Positions 48,460 through 60,505 are shown, counted from the first letter of the stretch. The stretch is DNA of 64,000 nucleotides from Mycobacterium sp. (GCA_021732005.1 JAKFVT010000024.1:124001-188000); one strand, 5' to 3'. Numbers and translations are program-made. Notes: generated by a model not told the origin, from the letters alone.

Positions 48460-50103
48460 CTACTCCACCCCGATCAACAGTTCATCGCCGCGGTGACCGG
48501 TGGCATAGGTGGCGAATTCGATTCCGGGATGGCGCCGGTGGATGTGCGCGGCCAGCGCCTGGGCGACGGCCGGATCGGTGCCGGCACCGGTCAACACGGT
48601 CACCAGCTCACCGCCGGCCACCAGCAGCAGGTCGATCAGACCCGCGGCCGCACCGGTCACATCGTCGGCGACCACCAGGACTTCGTCACCGGCGATGCCC
48701 AGCCCGTCACCCGGTTCACAGCTGCCCGCCCACGTGAGCGCCTGTTCGGTGGCGGTGCGCACCGAACCGTGCCGGGCCGCGGCCGCCGCCCTGGCCATCG
48801 AGTACCCGTCGTCGACGGCGTGGCGGCCCGGATCATGGACCGCGAGCGCAGCCAGCCCCTGCACCATCGAACCGGTCGGCAACGCGACAACGTCGATGCC
48901 CCAACCGATTCCGGCCGTGCACCCGGCGACCAACTCCTCGGCCGCCACGTAGCCGTTGGGCAACACCATCACCTGAGCGGCGCCGGCATCGACAAGCGCC
49001 CGCAGCAGTTCCCGGGCGCTCACGCCGTTGACCGGATCAGCCAGCTCGGCGTCCGGGAGCAGCACACAGGCGCCCTCCTGGCTGAAAAGTTCTGCGGCAC
49101 CGTCACCGTCGACGACGGCCAGCACCGCGCGCTCCCGGCTCCAGCTGCCCGGAGAAACCCGGGTGGGCCCGGTGCTCAACACCGAGATCTGGATTCGGCT
49201 CACCGCGCCGGCCGCTAGTCCGGCCTCAACTGCGGCGCCGGCGTCGTCGGTGTGGACGTGGACCGAATAACGTTCGGCCGACGCGGCGATCGCGACCGAA
49301 TCGCCGAGCTGCTCCAGCCGGGTGCGCAGCGGATCGAGGGCTGCCGGATCGCAGCCGGCGAGCAGATACATCACCTCGAATTGGGGCGGAGCCGGTTCCG
49401 CAGTGACGGTCTCGATCAGCGGCGGTCCCGGTTCGTAGGCGTGCCGGCGCGGCGCATGCCCGGTGACGGTGGCGGTAAGCGCGTCTATGAGGACGAGGAA
49501 CCCGCGGCCGCCCGCGTCGACCACCCCGGCCTCCGCCAGCGCGTCGAGCTGTTCAGGCGTGCGGTCCAGCGCGGTGACCGCGGCCTCGCCACCTGCGGTG
49601 AGCGATTCGGCAAGGCTGGCGCCGTCGGCGGCCCACTGTTGCACGGTGTCGGCGACGGCCTGCAGCACCGACACGATGGTTCCGGCCACCAGCTGCCCGC
49701 CCATCGACGACACCACCAGCCCGACGGCGTGGCGCAGGGCCGCGCCCAGCAGTACCGCGTCGATGTCGGCGAGATAACCGTCCGTGTCGGCGGCGGCCGC
49801 GGCGGTGACGTCGGCCAATCCGCGCAAGATCTGCGACAGGATCACCCCGGAATTACCCCGGGCGCCGTGCAGTGCACCTTCGGCCAGCGCAGCGGTCAGA
49901 TCGCTGACACCGCCCGAGCCGGTCACCGACTCCGCCTCGGTCAGCGCCGCGCGCATGGTGAACAGCAGGTTGGTCCCGGTATCGGAGTCGGCCACCGGGA
50001 ACACATTGAGCCGGTTGATCTCGTCGGTGTGGGTGATCAGGTCGCCGACGGCGGTAGAGGCCCAGTCGCGCAGGGCAGATGCGTCCAGCCGCCGGTCCGG
50101 CAT
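48460..50103 (-). CDS. DAK1/DAK2-domain kinase, FakA (YloV)-like
   Basis: 547-residue protein. The N-terminal DAK2 (DhaL) domain has LNVFPVADSDTGTNL and ARGNSGVILSQILRG, the ADP/Mg-binding motifs; the remainder is the FakA middle and C-terminal DegV-associated domains (TGAAAGLIDLLLVAGGELVTVLTG). Firmicute relatives phosphorylate fatty acids bound to DegV/FakB. ATG 50103 is chosen for AGGAGGTGCCG upstream. In M. tuberculosis the corresponding locus is annotated as two genes (Rv2974c/Rv2975c); here it is one intact frame. Confidence 0.9.
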   Translation of the reverse strand: MPDRRLDASALRDWASTAVGDLITHTDEINRLNVFPVADSDTGTNLLFTMRAALTEAESVTGSGGVSDLTAALAEGALHGARGNSGVILSQILRGLADVTAAAAADTDGYLADIDAVLLGAALRHAVGLVVSSMGGQLVAGTIVSVLQAVADTVQQWAADGASLAESLTAGGEAAVTALDRTPEQLDALAEAGVVDAGGRGFLVLIDALTATVTGHAPRRHAYEPGPPLIETVTAEPAPPQFEVMYLLAGCDPAALDPLRTRLEQLGDSVAIAASAERYSVHVHTDDAGAAVEAGLAAGAVSRIQISVLSTGPTRVSPGSWSRERAVLAVVDGDGAAELFSQEGACVLLPDAELADPVNGVSARELLRALVDAGAAQVMVLPNGYVAAEELVAGCTAGIGWGIDVVALPTGSMVQGLAALAVHDPGRHAVDDGYSMARAAAAARHGSVRTATEQALTWAGSCEPGDGLGIAGDEVLVVADDVTGAAAGLIDLLLVAGGELVTVLTGAGTDPAVAQALAAHIHRRHPGIEFATYATGHRGDELLIGVE

Positions 50104-50267
50104 CGGCACCTCCTCGCGATCCCTGGCCATCACACGGCGTCGTCGCGCCAGCCTATCCAGTCCACCCGACACCGCGATGCCGCCGCGGCCCGCGGCCGTG
50201 GGATGGCGGGATCACCGCAGCTCAGCGCGCTGCGAACAGCGTCGTCCTGGCGTTGCAGCGGCGCATT

Positions 50268-50297
50268 TTGGCGTTCGGTTCGCCGGACGGCTATCCT
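50268..50297 (+). promoter_or_regulatory. Candidate SigA promoter of rpmB
   Basis: TTGGCG at 50268 and TATCCT at 50292, separated by 18 bp, lie about 70 bp upstream of the rpmB ATG in a 262-bp divergent gap that otherwise holds nothing recognisable. Confidence 0.45.
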
Positions 50298-50365
50298 AGT
50301 CAGGTTGTCGGGTCACCCGTTTCGGTCGTTGGCCCCCAGGAACACGTTCGATAGAGGAGTTCTAC

Positions 50366-50560
50366 ATGGCTGCCGTGTGCGACGTCTGCGGAAAGGGCCC
50401 CGGCTTCGGCAAGTCGGTGTCGCATTCCCATCGCCGGACCAGCCGTCGCTGGAACCCGAACATCCAGACCGTGCGCGCCGTGAGCCGCCCAGGTGGCAAC
50501 AAGCACCGCGTCAACGTCTGCACCTCCTGCCTGAAGGCAGGCAAGGTCAGCCGCGGTTAA
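50366..50560 (+). CDS. rpmB: 50S ribosomal protein L28, zinc-ribbon form
   Basis: 64-residue L28 with both Cys pairs of the zinc-binding form (CDVCGKGP at the start and CTSCLKAGK at the end), flanking [18 protein letters not shown]. In actinobacteria cysteine-containing L28 can be replaced by a cysteine-free paralogue under Zur control when zinc is low; this is the zinc-using copy. Good ribosome-binding site (GAGGAG) and a candidate promoter upstream. Confidence 0.96.
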   Translation: MAAVCDVCGKGPGFGKSVSHSHRRTSRRWNPNIQTVRAVSRPGGNKHRVNVCTSCLKAGKVSRG

Positions 50561-50569
50561 TTCCGCTCT

Positions 50570-50595
50570 TCCGCCCAAACCAACGTTTGGGCGGA
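50570..50595. terminator. Hairpin terminator between rpmB and ung
   Basis: TCCGCCCAAA, loop CCAACG, TTTGGGCGGA: a perfect 10-bp stem 9 bp after the rpmB stop, between convergent genes. No strong U-tract follows, which is common for mycobacterial terminators. Confidence 0.7.
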
Positions 50596-50638
50596 GAAGT
50601 TCGAGACGTTCCCAGCGAAACGTCGATGTCGGCGTGCG

Positions 50639-51328
50639 TTACGGCAGTCGCCAGTCGATCTGCTCGGCGCCCATCCCGGCCAGCAGTTCGTTGGCCCGAC
50701 TGAACGGCCGTGATCCGAAGAACCCCCGTGACGCCGACAGCGGCGACGGATGCGGGGATTCGATCGCCACGCATCGGCTGCCATCGAGCATCGGCTTGAG
50801 CGTCGACGCGTCCCGCCCCCACAAGATCGCCACCATCGGTTGATCGCGCGCCACCAGGGCGCGGATCGCGCATTCGGTGACCGCCTCCCAACCTTTCCCC
50901 CGATGCGATGCCGGTGTGCCGGGCTGTACGGTCAGCACCCTGTTCAGCAGCATGACACCGCGCCGCGACCATGGTGTGAGGTCACCGGTCGAGGGCTGTG
51001 GGTGCCCGAGGTCCGCGGTGTATTCGGTGAAGATGTTGGCCAGGCTGCGTGGCACCGGCCGCACCTCGGGGGCCACCGAGAAGCTCAGGCCCACCGCGTG
51101 CCCCGGCGTGGGATACGGGTCCTGGCCGACGATCAGCACCCGCACCTCGCTGAACGGAAAGGTGAAGGCGCGCAGCACGTTCTGGCCTGCTGGCAGATAA
51201 TGCCGTCCGGCGGCGATCTCATCGCGCAGGAACTGGCCCATCTCGGTGATCTGGTCACTGACCGGGGCGAGCGCCTGCGCCCAGCCCTCGTCGACGAGTT
51301 CGGCCAGCGGCCGGGCGGTGGTCGTCAC
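50639..51328 (-). CDS. ung: Uracil-DNA glycosylase
   Basis: 229-residue family 1 enzyme removing uracil from DNA. The water-activating loop [21 protein letters not shown] (~64), [16 protein letters not shown] and the DNA-binding loop [20 protein letters not shown] (~190) are all intact. 22 bp after thiL, as in M. tuberculosis. Confidence 0.97.
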   Translation of the reverse strand: MTTTARPLAELVDEGWAQALAPVSDQITEMGQFLRDEIAAGRHYLPAGQNVLRAFTFPFSEVRVLIVGQDPYPTPGHAVGLSFSVAPEVRPVPRSLANIFTEYTADLGHPQPSTGDLTPWSRRGVMLLNRVLTVQPGTPASHRGKGWEAVTECAIRALVARDQPMVAILWGRDASTLKPMLDGSRCVAIESPHPSPLSASRGFFGSRPFSRANELLAGMGAEQIDWRLP

Positions 51329-51350
51329 CGACGTAACCTAACGCGCGCCG

Positions 51351-52307
51351 TCAGTCGAAGGATTGCCAACCCGCCGCGCCACCCCATCTGAGCCCGTCGA
51401 CCAGCACGCCGGGGGCACCGTCTCGCACGGTGCCGATCACCCGCCAGCCGGGCGGGACGACTGCGGGAAAGCAGGCGACGAGGGCGTGATCTTCGCCACC
51501 GGAGAGCACCAGCGCGTTGGGATCGGCACCGGCCGCCGCGGCTGCGGCGGTGACGGCGTCGACGTCGGGTCGCAGCGCGGCCGCCTCGAGATCGATGAGA
51601 ACCCCGGAGTCGCGGGCGATGTGGCCGAGATCGGCGAGCAGCCCGTCGGAGACGTCGGTCATCGCCTGCGCGCCGGCTTCCGCTGCCGCAATCCCCTGCC
51701 CATAGGGTGGATGCGGCACCAGGTGCCGCTCCCGCAGCTCGTTGAAACCGGCAATCCCCTTGTGCCACAGAAGATATCCGGTAGCAGAGCGGCCCAGCTC
51801 ACCGCTGACGGCGACCACCGATCCCGCTCGCGCCCCGCTGCGCAGCACCGGTGGGCGGCCGGCCAGATCGCCGAACGCGGTCACCGAGACCACCCACTGC
51901 GGGCTGGATACCAGATCACCGCCGACGATCCCGGCGCCCAGCGGACCGGCCTCCAGCCACATTCCGTCGGCCAACTCCAGCGCCCGCGCTGCCGGGGTGT
52001 CGGGCGGCGCGCCGAACGCCACGACGAACGCGCTGACCCGCGCGCCCATCGATTCGATGTCGGCAGCGTTCTGCGCGATGGCTTTTCGGCCGACCTCCAG
52101 CGGCGAGGACCAATCCAGCCGGAAGTGACGCCCTTCGACCAGCATGTCGGTGCTCACGACGACCCGACCGTCGGGCATCGCCACCACCGCGGCGTCGTCT
52201 CCCGGGCCGACGGTCACCACCGCGGGCTGACGGCGGTCGGCCACCAGTCGGTCGATCACCGAGAACTCGCCGAGCTCGCGCAATGTGGGTTCGTCACCGT
52301 CGGCCAC
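51351..52307 (-). CDS. thiL: Thiamine-monophosphate kinase
   Basis: 318-residue enzyme phosphorylating TMP to the cofactor TPP. Family signatures: GELGEFSVIDRL-type start, VGPGDDAAVV, STDMLVEGRHFRLDW, KAIAQNAADIESMGA and MTDVSDGLLADLGHIA, SGGEDHALVA. GTG 52307 (VADGDEPTLRELGEF) is chosen because GGGAGGAGG lies 8 nt upstream. The paired divergent gene is a small Lrp-type protein. Confidence 0.95.
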   Translation of the reverse strand: MADGDEPTLRELGEFSVIDRLVADRRQPAVVTVGPGDDAAVVAMPDGRVVVSTDMLVEGRHFRLDWSSPLEVGRKAIAQNAADIESMGARVSAFVVAFGAPPDTPAARALELADGMWLEAGPLGAGIVGGDLVSSPQWVVSVTAFGDLAGRPPVLRSGARAGSVVAVSGELGRSATGYLLWHKGIAGFNELRERHLVPHPPYGQGIAAAEAGAQAMTDVSDGLLADLGHIARDSGVLIDLEAAALRPDVDAVTAAAAAAGADPNALVLSGGEDHALVACFPAVVPPGWRVIGTVRDGAPGVLVDGLRWGGAAGWQSFD

Positions 52308-52438
52308 GAGGTCTGCCTCCTCCCGTCGCCCAGGCTGATCGGCACGGCAACCTGCGGTACGTTGGGGCCTTGCCGGCACCCGGACATGCCAGTCTAGGGC
52401 GGCGCCGCATGCGGGCGGCCATCGAGAGGAGGCGACGG

Positions 52439-52675
52439 GTGGTGGAGGCGTACATGCTGATCCAGACCGAGGTCGGCCGCGCCGAGGTCGTCGCCAAGCA
52501 GGTGGCCGCGCTGCCGGGCGTACTGTCAGCCGAGTACGTGACGGGTCCGTATGACGTGGTGGTCCGGGTCGCCTCGGCCACCAACGATGACCTGGCCGCC
52601 TCCGTGGTGCCCAGCGTTCAGCAGATCGCCGGAATCACCCGAACCCTCACCTGTCCCATTGCCGATGCCGACTGA
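52439..52675 (+). CDS. Stand-alone Lrp/AsnC ligand-binding (RAM) domain protein
   Basis: 78-residue protein equal to the C-terminal RAM domain of Lrp regulators with no DNA-binding half: VVEAYMLIQTEVGRAEVVAKQVAALPGVLSAEYVTGPYDVVV. GTG 52439 has GAGGAGG upstream. It may act as an oligomeric amino-acid sensor or pair with a full-length Lrp. Overlaps the next gene by 11 bp. Confidence 0.88.
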   Translation: MVEAYMLIQTEVGRAEVVAKQVAALPGVLSAEYVTGPYDVVVRVASATNDDLAASVVPSVQQIAGITRTLTCPIADAD

Positions 52676-53231
52676 ACCACTTCCCGTCGCCAGCGAAGAC
52701 AGCACAGGGGACGGACCGCCCCGCGCCTTCCTGATCGCCGCAGTCATCGTGGCGGTGGTGGCGATCGGCGCCGTGCTCGCGATCGCGGCCACCCGCAAGG
52801 CTCCGGTCCAGCCGGTGGTCATCGCCGCCGCCCCAGCGCCGCAAGCGGATTCACCGAGCTGCCGGGATCTGATGGGCGCATTGCCGGAGAACCTCGGTGA
52901 ATTCCACCGGGTGGCGGCGGCCGACCCGGTGCCCCTCGGCGCGGCAGCGTGGCGCGGAGCGGCCGACAATTACCCGGTCATCCTGCGCTGTGGCATCGAC
53001 CGGCCCGCGGAATTCATGGTGGGCTCGCCCATCCAGCTGGTCAACGCGGTCCAATGGTTTCAGCTCGACGATCCCCAAACCGACCGCAGCACCTGGGTCA
53101 CCGTGGACCGCCCGGTCTACCTGGCGCTCACCCTGCCGAAAGAGTCTGGCCCCACGCCCATTCAGGCGTTGTCGGATCTGATCGCGCGAACATTGCCCGC
53201 GGTTCCGATCGATCCGAACCCGCCGCGCTGA
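52665..53231 (+). CDS. DUF3515 membrane-anchored protein
   Basis: 188-residue protein with an N-terminal anchor (FLIAAVIVAVVAIGAVLAIAA) and a small extracytoplasmic domain containing two Cys (SCRDLMGALP, LRCGIDRPAEF). This is the DUF3515 pattern found next to ddl/thiL in actinobacteria (Rv2980). No function known. Its stop is one base from that of ddl (convergent). Confidence 0.88.
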   Translation: MPTEPLPVASEDSTGDGPPRAFLIAAVIVAVVAIGAVLAIAATRKAPVQPVVIAAAPAPQADSPSCRDLMGALPENLGEFHRVAAADPVPLGAAAWRGAADNYPVILRCGIDRPAEFMVGSPIQLVNAVQWFQLDDPQTDRSTWVTVDRPVYLALTLPKESGPTPIQALSDLIARTLPAVPIDPNPPR

Positions 53232-53232
53232 G

Positions 53233-54336
53233 TCAGCGCAGACCGGTTCCGCGCGCCAACGCCGTCTCCACCATGGTGCCGACCAGCGTCGGGTAGTCGA
53301 TGCCGCTGGCCGCCCACATCCGCGGATACATCGAGATCGTGGTGAAGCCGGGCATGGTGTTGATCTCGTTCACCACCGGGCCGTCCTCGGTGAGGAAGAA
53401 GTCCACCCGCGCCAGACCCTGGCAGTCCAGGGCCTTGAATGCCCGAATTGCCAAGTGCCGCAGTTCCTCTGCCACGTCTTCGTCCACTTTGGCGGGGACG
53501 TCGAGTTCTGCGCCGTCGTCCAGGTATTTGGTGGCGAAGTCGTAGAAGCCGTCTTCGCGGCCCGCGATGCCGGCGACCCGGATCTCCCCGATCGCGCTGG
53601 CTTGCACTGAGCCGTCCGGGAATTCGAGGACGCCGCACTCGAGCTCCCGGCCTTCGACCGCGGCTTCGATGATGACCTTGGGATCGTGTGTGCGCGCATC
53701 GGCGATGGCCGCGGGCAGCTCGTCGGGGCTCATGACCCGGTTCACACCGATCGAGGATCCACCGCGTGCCGGTTTGACGAACATCGGAAAGCCAAGGCGC
53801 ATGATGTCATCGAGCGTGGGCGCCTTCTCCTGCGGGCGCAGCACGACGTGGTCGCCGATCGGTAGGCCATCGACGGCCAGCAACTTCTTGGTGAACTCCT
53901 TGTCCATGCCGGCCGCGCTGGCCAGCACGCCTGCGCCGACGTAGGGCACACCCGCCAATTCGAGCAGACCCTGGATGGTGCCGTCTTCACCGTAGGGCCC
54001 GTGCAGGATCGGGAAGACGACGTCGACCGCCGTCAGCACCTCGCCGGCGGCCTGACCGAGCGACACCAGCTCGCCGTGCCGCTGCGGGTCCGCAGGCAAC
54101 GCCAGCGCCGTACCGGAGTCGCCCCTGACCTCCGGCAGCCGCCGGTCGGTGATGGCCAGGGTTTCCGGCTTGCCGTCGGTCAGCACCCAGGAGCCCTCCG
54201 GGGTGATGCCCACGGCGACGACCTCGAACCGTTCCGGGTCAAGATTCCGCAGGATGCTTCCGGCCGACACGCAGGAAATGGCGTGCTCGGAGCTGCGGCC
54301 CCCGTAGACGACGGCGACGCGGATACGAGAAGTCAC
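53233..54336 (-). CDS. ddl: D-alanine-D-alanine ligase
   Basis: 367-residue ATP-grasp ligase making the D-Ala-D-Ala terminus of wall precursors; the substrate-side partner of the DD-carboxypeptidases at 7101 and 8831. It starts [20 protein letters not shown], then [36 protein letters not shown] and the C-terminal [26 protein letters not shown]. Complete. Confidence 0.97.
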   Translation of the reverse strand: MTSRIRVAVVYGGRSSEHAISCVSAGSILRNLDPERFEVVAVGITPEGSWVLTDGKPETLAITDRRLPEVRGDSGTALALPADPQRHGELVSLGQAAGEVLTAVDVVFPILHGPYGEDGTIQGLLELAGVPYVGAGVLASAAGMDKEFTKKLLAVDGLPIGDHVVLRPQEKAPTLDDIMRLGFPMFVKPARGGSSIGVNRVMSPDELPAAIADARTHDPKVIIEAAVEGRELECGVLEFPDGSVQASAIGEIRVAGIAGREDGFYDFATKYLDDGAELDVPAKVDEDVAEELRHLAIRAFKALDCQGLARVDFFLTEDGPVVNEINTMPGFTTISMYPRMWAASGIDYPTLVGTMVETALARGTGLR

Positions 54337-54394
54337 AAACTAGAGAGGCTACAGCCCGGGCGCTACCAGCACGATCTGACGCTGTGAGCAGGCA

Positions 54395-55504
54395 CTATCC
54401 GGCGTCGATTGCCGCGATGACGTCGTCGACCAGGTCGTCGGTGTCCTCGATACCGGCCGAGATCCGGGCGAAGCCGCCGGCCACCGGGTCGCCCCATCGG
54501 GCCCGACGGTCGACGCAGGTGTGGATGCCGCCGAAGCTGGTCGCGGCCACCAGCAGGTCGCTGCGCCGGACCAGGGCGTGGACGGCGTCCGCGTCGGCGA
54601 GTTCGATCGACACCAATCCCCCGAAACGCCGCATCTGCGCGGCGGCCACCGAGTGGGACGGGTCGTCGGGCAACCCCGGGTAGCGCACCGAGCGGACACC
54701 CGGGTGGCTGCGCAGTGCGGTGGCCAACGCGAGCGCGTTGCGGCATTGCCGTTCGAAGCGCAGGCCGAGGCTGCCGAGGCTGCGCAGCATCAGCCACGCT
54801 TCGAACGACCCCAGGATCGCCCCGGACAGCAGCCGCTCCCGCTCCAGTGCGGCCATCAGGTCGGGATCGGTGCCGGCGATGTACCCGGCCAGCAGGTCGC
54901 TGTGCCCCGCGAGAGCTTTGGTGGCGCTGGCCACCACCAGATCAGCGCCAAGCGCCAGCGGTTGCTGACCCAGCGGTGTTGCGGTGGTGTTGTCCACCAG
55001 CAGCCGCGCGCCGCGGTGCCGGCAGATCTCGGCAAGCCGGCGCAGGTCCACGACATCCAGCGCCGGATTGGTCGGGGTTTCGGCCAGCACGACATCGGCG
55101 CGGCCTGCGGCCTGGTAGATCTGCTCCGAGTCAGCCTCGTGAACCGTGATTCCTTGCGGGGCAAGGTTTTCAACGGCATAGCGGCGCACCTGGTAGTAGC
55201 CGTCGGCCGGGACCACCAGTACCGAGCCGGGTTTGGCCGTCACACGCAGCGCAGCGGTGATCGCCGCCATCCCGGAACCGAAAGCCAAGGCCGCTGCCGC
55301 CCCTTCGAGCTCGGCCAGTGCCGACTCGAGCTGCCGCCAGGTGGGGTTGGTGGCGCGGCCATAGGTGTTCTGTTCGCTGCCCTCGTCTTCGGAGAGGTGG
55401 TACGCCGACGCCAGAACCGGACCCGGCTGAACCGGATCTCCCGGAATCGGCAGGGAACTCACAGCTTTGACGGCGCGGGTCGAGTCGCCGTAGCGGTCGG
55501 TCAT
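54395..55504 (-). CDS. Cystathionine gamma-lyase/synthase-like PLP enzyme
   Basis: 369-residue Cys/Met-metabolism PLP enzyme. Motifs: [32 protein letters not shown], the Asp loop [16 protein letters not shown] and the Schiff-base Lys in [22 protein letters not shown]-terminal [25 protein letters not shown] closes the fold. It overlaps the gpsA stop by 4 bp (ATGA). Gamma-lyase or synthase activity cannot be separated by eye. Confidence 0.9.
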   Translation of the reverse strand: MTDRYGDSTRAVKAVSSLPIPGDPVQPGPVLASAYHLSEDEGSEQNTYGRATNPTWRQLESALAELEGAAAALAFGSGMAAITAALRVTAKPGSVLVVPADGYYQVRRYAVENLAPQGITVHEADSEQIYQAAGRADVVLAETPTNPALDVVDLRRLAEICRHRGARLLVDNTTATPLGQQPLALGADLVVASATKALAGHSDLLAGYIAGTDPDLMAALERERLLSGAILGSFEAWLMLRSLGSLGLRFERQCRNALALATALRSHPGVRSVRYPGLPDDPSHSVAAAQMRRFGGLVSIELADADAVHALVRRSDLLVAATSFGGIHTCVDRRARWGDPVAGGFARISAGIEDTDDLVDDVIAAIDAG

Positions 55505-56517
55505 TCCGGTTTGGTGCTGCGGCCCAACAACAGCGCCACCGCCTGGTCGACGGACAATCCCTTGTGGCACACCTGGTGGACCGCATCGGTCAACGGCATC
55601 TCGACGTCATAGCTCGACGCCAGCGCCAGGATCGACTCGCAGGAGGTGACGCCTTCGGCAACGTGCCCGCCGGCGGCCAGTTGGGCGGCTTCCATGGTGC
55701 CGCCGCGCCCGAGTCGTTCACCGAAACTGCGGTTGCGCGAGTGCGGCGACGTGCAGGTGGCGACCAGATCGCCCACGCCGGCGAGACCGGCCAGCGTCGC
55801 GGTCTTGGCGCCGACGGCGATCCCCAGCCGCATGATCTCGGCCAGACCTCGGGTGATGATCGCCGCAGCGGTGTTCTCGCCCAGTCCAACTCCGGCGGCC
55901 ATGCCGCAGGCCAGCGCGATGACGTTCTTGCACGCACCGCCGATCTCGGTGCCGATGACGTCGGCATTGGTGTACGGGCGGAAGTAACCAGTGCTCAGTG
56001 AGCGCTGCAGGGTGATCGCCCGCCCGGAGTCGGTGGAGGCCACCACCGTCGCGGCGGGCTGTCCCTGTGCGATCTCGTCGGCCAGATTCGGGCCCGAGAC
56101 GACGGCGACCTGGCCTGGGTCGACGCCCGTGACCTGGACGATGACCTGGCTCATCCGCATCAGGCTGCCCAACTCGATGCCCTTGGCCAGGCTGACCAGG
56201 GTGGCGCCGTCGGCGATCACACCGCGCCACTGTTCGAGGTTGGCGCGCAAGGTCTGCGCGGGCACGGCCAGCAGCACGGTGGTCAACCCGTCGAGCGCCT
56301 CGGCGGCGTCGGTGGTGGCGCGGATCGTGCTCGGCAGCGCGATGTCTGGGAGGTATCCGGGGTTGGCATGTGTGGTGTTGACCGCCTCGGCGACTTCCGC
56401 GCGACGAGACCACAACCGGACCTCGGAGCCGGCGTCGGCGAGAACTTTGGCCAGTGCGGTTCCCCAGGCGCCCGCGCCCATCACCGCGGCGGTGCCCACC
56501 GTGCTGGTCATGGTCAT
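55501..56517 (-). CDS. gpsA: Glycerol-3-phosphate dehydrogenase (NAD(P)+)
   Basis: 338-residue enzyme supplying glycerol 3-phosphate for phospholipids. Dinucleotide fold [20 protein letters not shown], then [43 protein letters not shown] (catalytic Lys) and [21 protein letters not shown]. Two ATGs (56517 and 56511) are two codons apart, and either may be used. Divergent from fbiD. Confidence 0.95.
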   Translation of the reverse strand: MTMTSTVGTAAVMGAGAWGTALAKVLADAGSEVRLWSRRAEVAEAVNTTHANPGYLPDIALPSTIRATTDAAEALDGLTTVLLAVPAQTLRANLEQWRGVIADGATLVSLAKGIELGSLMRMSQVIVQVTGVDPGQVAVVSGPNLADEIAQGQPAATVVASTDSGRAITLQRSLSTGYFRPYTNADVIGTEIGGACKNVIALACGMAAGVGLGENTAAAIITRGLAEIMRLGIAVGAKTATLAGLAGVGDLVATCTSPHSRNRSFGERLGRGGTMEAAQLAAGGHVAEGVTSCESILALASSYDVEMPLTDAVHQVCHKGLSVDQAVALLLGRSTKPE

Positions 56518-56520
56518 TAA

Positions 56521-57225
<705 letters not shown>

Positions 57226-57313
57226 CGGTAAACAACGCCTGAACGGCCAGCAACTTCTGCCTGCCTCGGTCCGCGCACTTCACGGATGGGGGATGATCGG
57301 AGGCGTGACCGAC

Positions 57314-59464
57314 ATGGAAACCGATGCGCGATCGACGGACGACGGCTGGCAGCCCGGCGACGCAGCGCCGGAGGCGCCGCCGGCGGCCACGGCTACCGCC
57401 GTCGAGAATGAACTGCCCGAGGACCGGTACCTCAACCGCGAGCTGAGCTGGCTGGATTTCAACGCCCGCGTGCTGGCGCTGGCGGCCGACACCTCGCTCG
57501 CTCTGCTGGAGCGGGCGAAGTTCCTGGCGATCTTCGCGTCCAATCTCGACGAGTTCTACATGGTCCGGGTGGCCGGGCTGAAGCGCCGCGACGAGATGGG
57601 GTTGTCCGTGCGGTCGGCCGACGGGCTGTCGCCGCGCGAACAACTGCGCCGGATCGGCGAACGCACGCGCCAGATCTCGTTGCGCCAAGCCGAGGTCTTC
57701 ATCCAGTCGGTGCGTCCGGCCTTGGCCGACGAGGGAATTCACATCGTCACGTGGGCCGACCTCACCGACGCCGAACGCAGTGAGCTGTCGACCTACTTCC
57801 ACGAACAGGTTTTTCCGGTTCTGACACCGCTCGCCGTCGACCCCGCGCATCCGTTCCCGTTCGTCAGCGGGTTGAGCCTCAACTTGGCGATCACCGTGAA
57901 GTCCCCCGACGACGGCGGCGAACACTTCGCCCGCATCAAGGTTCCCGACAACGTCGACAGGTTCGTCGTACTCAAGGGCACCAACGGCGATAGCGACGTC
58001 GTCCGGTTCCTGCCGACCGAGGAGCTCATCGCGGCATTCCTGCCGGTGCTGTTCCCCGGCATGGAGATCGTCGAGCATCACGTCTTCCGTATCACCCGCA
58101 ACGCCGACATGCAGGTCGAGGAAGACCGCGACGAAGATCTGCTTCAAGCGCTCGAACGTGAACTGGCGCGGCGGCGATTCGGGTCTCCGGTGCGCCTCGA
58201 GGTCGCCGACGACATGACCGAGCACATGCTCGAACTGCTGCTGCGGGAGCTCGACGTCCATCCCGGCGACGTGGTGCAGGTACCGGGGCTGCTGGATCTT
58301 TCGTCGCTCTGGCAGGTGTACGGCGTCGATCGCCCGGCACTCAAGGACCGGCCGTTCGTGCCGGCCACCCATCCGGCGTTCGCCGAACGGGAGACGCCCA
58401 AGAGCATCTTCTCCACGCTGCGCGACGGTGACGTGCTGGTGCATCATCCGTACGACTCGTTCTCGACGAGTGTGCAGCGCTTCATCGAACAGGCCGCCGC
58501 GGACCCGAATGTGTTGGCCATCAAGCAGACGCTGTACCGGACCTCCGGTGACTCCCCCATCGTCAACGCGCTCATCGACGCGGCCCAGGCGGGCAAGCAG
58601 GTGGTCGCCCTGGTCGAACTGAAGGCGCGTTTCGACGAGCAGGCCAACATCAAGTGGGCCCGCACACTGGAAGATGCGGGCGTGCATGTCGTTTACGGGC
58701 TGATCGGGTTGAAGACCCACTGCAAGACCTGCCTGGTGGTGCGGCGTGAGGGCTCGACCATCCGTCGCTACTGCCATATCGGCACCGGCAACTACAACCC
58801 GAAAACCGCGCGACTGTATGAGGACGTCGGGTTGATCACCGCCGCGCCCGACATCGGCGCGGACCTGACGGATCTGTTCAATTCCCTTACCGGCTACTCC
58901 CGCAAGGTCAGCTACCGCAATCTGCTGGTCGCCCCGCACGGGGTGCGCAAGGGAATCATCGAGCGCATCGAACGCGAGATCGAAGCGCACCGCCAGGGCG
59001 AGAGCGGCCGGATTCGGCTGAAGGCCAACGCCCTTGTCGACGAACAGGTCATCGACGCGCTGTACCGCGCATCGCAGGCCGGGGTCCGCGTCGAGGTGGT
59101 CGTACGCGGCATCTGCGCCCTCAAGCCGGGCGCCGAGGGTTTCTCCGAGAACATCGTCGTGCGTTCGATTCTCGGCCGCTTTCTGGAGCATTCACGGATC
59201 TTCCATTTCAACGCGATCAACGAGTTCTTCATCGGCAGCGCCGACATGATGCACCGCAACCTCGATCGGCGCGTCGAGGTGATGGCACAGGTGAAAGATC
59301 CCCGGCTCACTGCGCATCTCGACGAGATCTTCGAATCGGCGATGGATCCCTCGACGCGGTGCTGGGAGTTGGGACCCGAGGGCCACTGGACCGCGGCGCC
59401 GCAAGACGGCAGGCAAGTCCGGGACCACCAGGTGTGGCTGATGGAACGTCATCGGCAGCGCTGA
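57314..59464 (+). CDS. ppk: Polyphosphate kinase 1
   Basis: 716-residue enzyme polymerising inorganic polyphosphate from ATP. N-terminal [19 protein letters not shown] and [19 protein letters not shown], then the PLD-like catalytic halves: [43 protein letters not shown] (catalytic His) and [14 protein letters not shown]. Start uncertain among ATG 57293, GTG 57305 and ATG 57314; the last has GGAGG at 10 nt. 88 bp after fbiD. Confidence 0.96.
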   Translation: METDARSTDDGWQPGDAAPEAPPAATATAVENELPEDRYLNRELSWLDFNARVLALAADTSLALLERAKFLAIFASNLDEFYMVRVAGLKRRDEMGLSVRSADGLSPREQLRRIGERTRQISLRQAEVFIQSVRPALADEGIHIVTWADLTDAERSELSTYFHEQVFPVLTPLAVDPAHPFPFVSGLSLNLAITVKSPDDGGEHFARIKVPDNVDRFVVLKGTNGDSDVVRFLPTEELIAAFLPVLFPGMEIVEHHVFRITRNADMQVEEDRDEDLLQALERELARRRFGSPVRLEVADDMTEHMLELLLRELDVHPGDVVQVPGLLDLSSLWQVYGVDRPALKDRPFVPATHPAFAERETPKSIFSTLRDGDVLVHHPYDSFSTSVQRFIEQAAADPNVLAIKQTLYRTSGDSPIVNALIDAAQAGKQVVALVELKARFDEQANIKWARTLEDAGVHVVYGLIGLKTHCKTCLVVRREGSTIRRYCHIGTGNYNPKTARLYEDVGLITAAPDIGADLTDLFNSLTGYSRKVSYRNLLVAPHGVRKGIIERIEREIEAHRQGESGRIRLKANALVDEQVIDALYRASQAGVRVEVVVRGICALKPGAEGFSENIVVRSILGRFLEHSRIFHFNAINEFFIGSADMMHRNLDRRVEVMAQVKDPRLTAHLDEIFESAMDPSTRCWELGPEGHWTAAPQDGRQVRDHQVWLMERHRQR

Positions 59465-59534
59465 GTGCGTTCCCCGTTGCGACCCACCAGATCCGGTCCC
59501 GCACAGGGCCCCGAATTGATTTGCGGGAGTTGAC

Positions 59535-60500
59535 GTGGCCAAGAGAGCGTCAAATGACAGCTCGAGGACCAAATCGACGAACAAGGCAGCGACAAAGAAC
59601 GGCAAGACGCTCAAGCGGCGGGTAATTGCCGCGGGTGCGGCGCTGTGGCGGCACGACCCCGACACCGGCGAGTTGCACGTCGCAGTGATTCATCGACCGC
59701 GCTACGACGACTGGTCGCTGCCCAAAGGCAAAGTGGATCCGGGCGAAAACGAACCCATCGCCGCGGTGCGCGAAATCTGGGAGGAAACCGGTCAGCGGTC
59801 TCAGCTGGGCCGGCGCCTGATCCAGACGCACTACCCGATCCCGCAGGGGACCAAGATCGTTCACTACTGGACGGCACGGGCGCTGGGCGGCGAATTCACC
59901 CCCAACGCCGAAGTCGACCTGCTGGAGTGGCTGCCGGTCGCCGACGCGGCGCAGCGTCTCACCTACCCGCACGACCGGGAAGTGCTGAAGGCGTTCGCCA
60001 AACAACCGGCCGACACCACGACGGTGTTGATCGTCCGGCACGGAACCGCGGGCATCAAGTCCCGCTACAAGGGCGACGACCGCAGCCGGCCGCTCGACAA
60101 GAACGGTCGCGCACAAGCGGAATCGTTGGCCGGTCAGCTCATGGCGTTCGGGGCCACCGACGTCTATGCGGCCGATCGGGCTCGCTGCTTTCAGACGGTC
60201 GAACCGCTGGCCCAGGAACTCGGCGTGACGATCTCCGCCGAGACCAGCCTCACCGAAGAAGCGTATGCCGCCGACCCGGACGCCGCGCGCAACCGCATCA
60301 TCAAGATCGCCGCACAGGGCGGGACGCCGGTCATCTGCACGCAGGGCAAGGTGATTCCCTACCTGCTGGCGTGGTGGCGCGGCACCGACAAGCCGGACAA
60401 GTCACGTAACCGCAAGGGCAGCACCTGGGTGCTGTCCCTGTCCGGCGACCGGGTCGTGGCCGCCGACTACATCGACAGTCCCCTGGCAACACGCCCCTGA
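59535..60500 (+). CDS. mutT1: MutT1: Nudix hydrolase fused to histidine phosphatase
   Basis: 321-residue two-domain sanitation enzyme. The N-terminal Nudix box [23 protein letters not shown] lies near residue 63. The C-terminal phosphoglycerate-mutase-type domain begins [15 protein letters not shown] near 168, with CFQTVEPL and [11 protein letters not shown]. The M. tuberculosis enzyme hydrolyses 8-oxo-GTP and diadenosine polyphosphates. A basic Lys/Thr/Ser N-terminus precedes the Nudix domain. GTG start. Confidence 0.95.
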   Translation: MAKRASNDSSRTKSTNKAATKNGKTLKRRVIAAGAALWRHDPDTGELHVAVIHRPRYDDWSLPKGKVDPGENEPIAAVREIWEETGQRSQLGRRLIQTHYPIPQGTKIVHYWTARALGGEFTPNAEVDLLEWLPVADAAQRLTYPHDREVLKAFAKQPADTTTVLIVRHGTAGIKSRYKGDDRSRPLDKNGRAQAESLAGQLMAFGATDVYAADRARCFQTVEPLAQELGVTISAETSLTEEAYAADPDAARNRIIKIAAQGGTPVICTQGKVIPYLLAWWRGTDKPDKSRNRKGSTWVLSLSGDRVVAADYIDSPLATRP

Positions 60501-60505
60501 CACGC

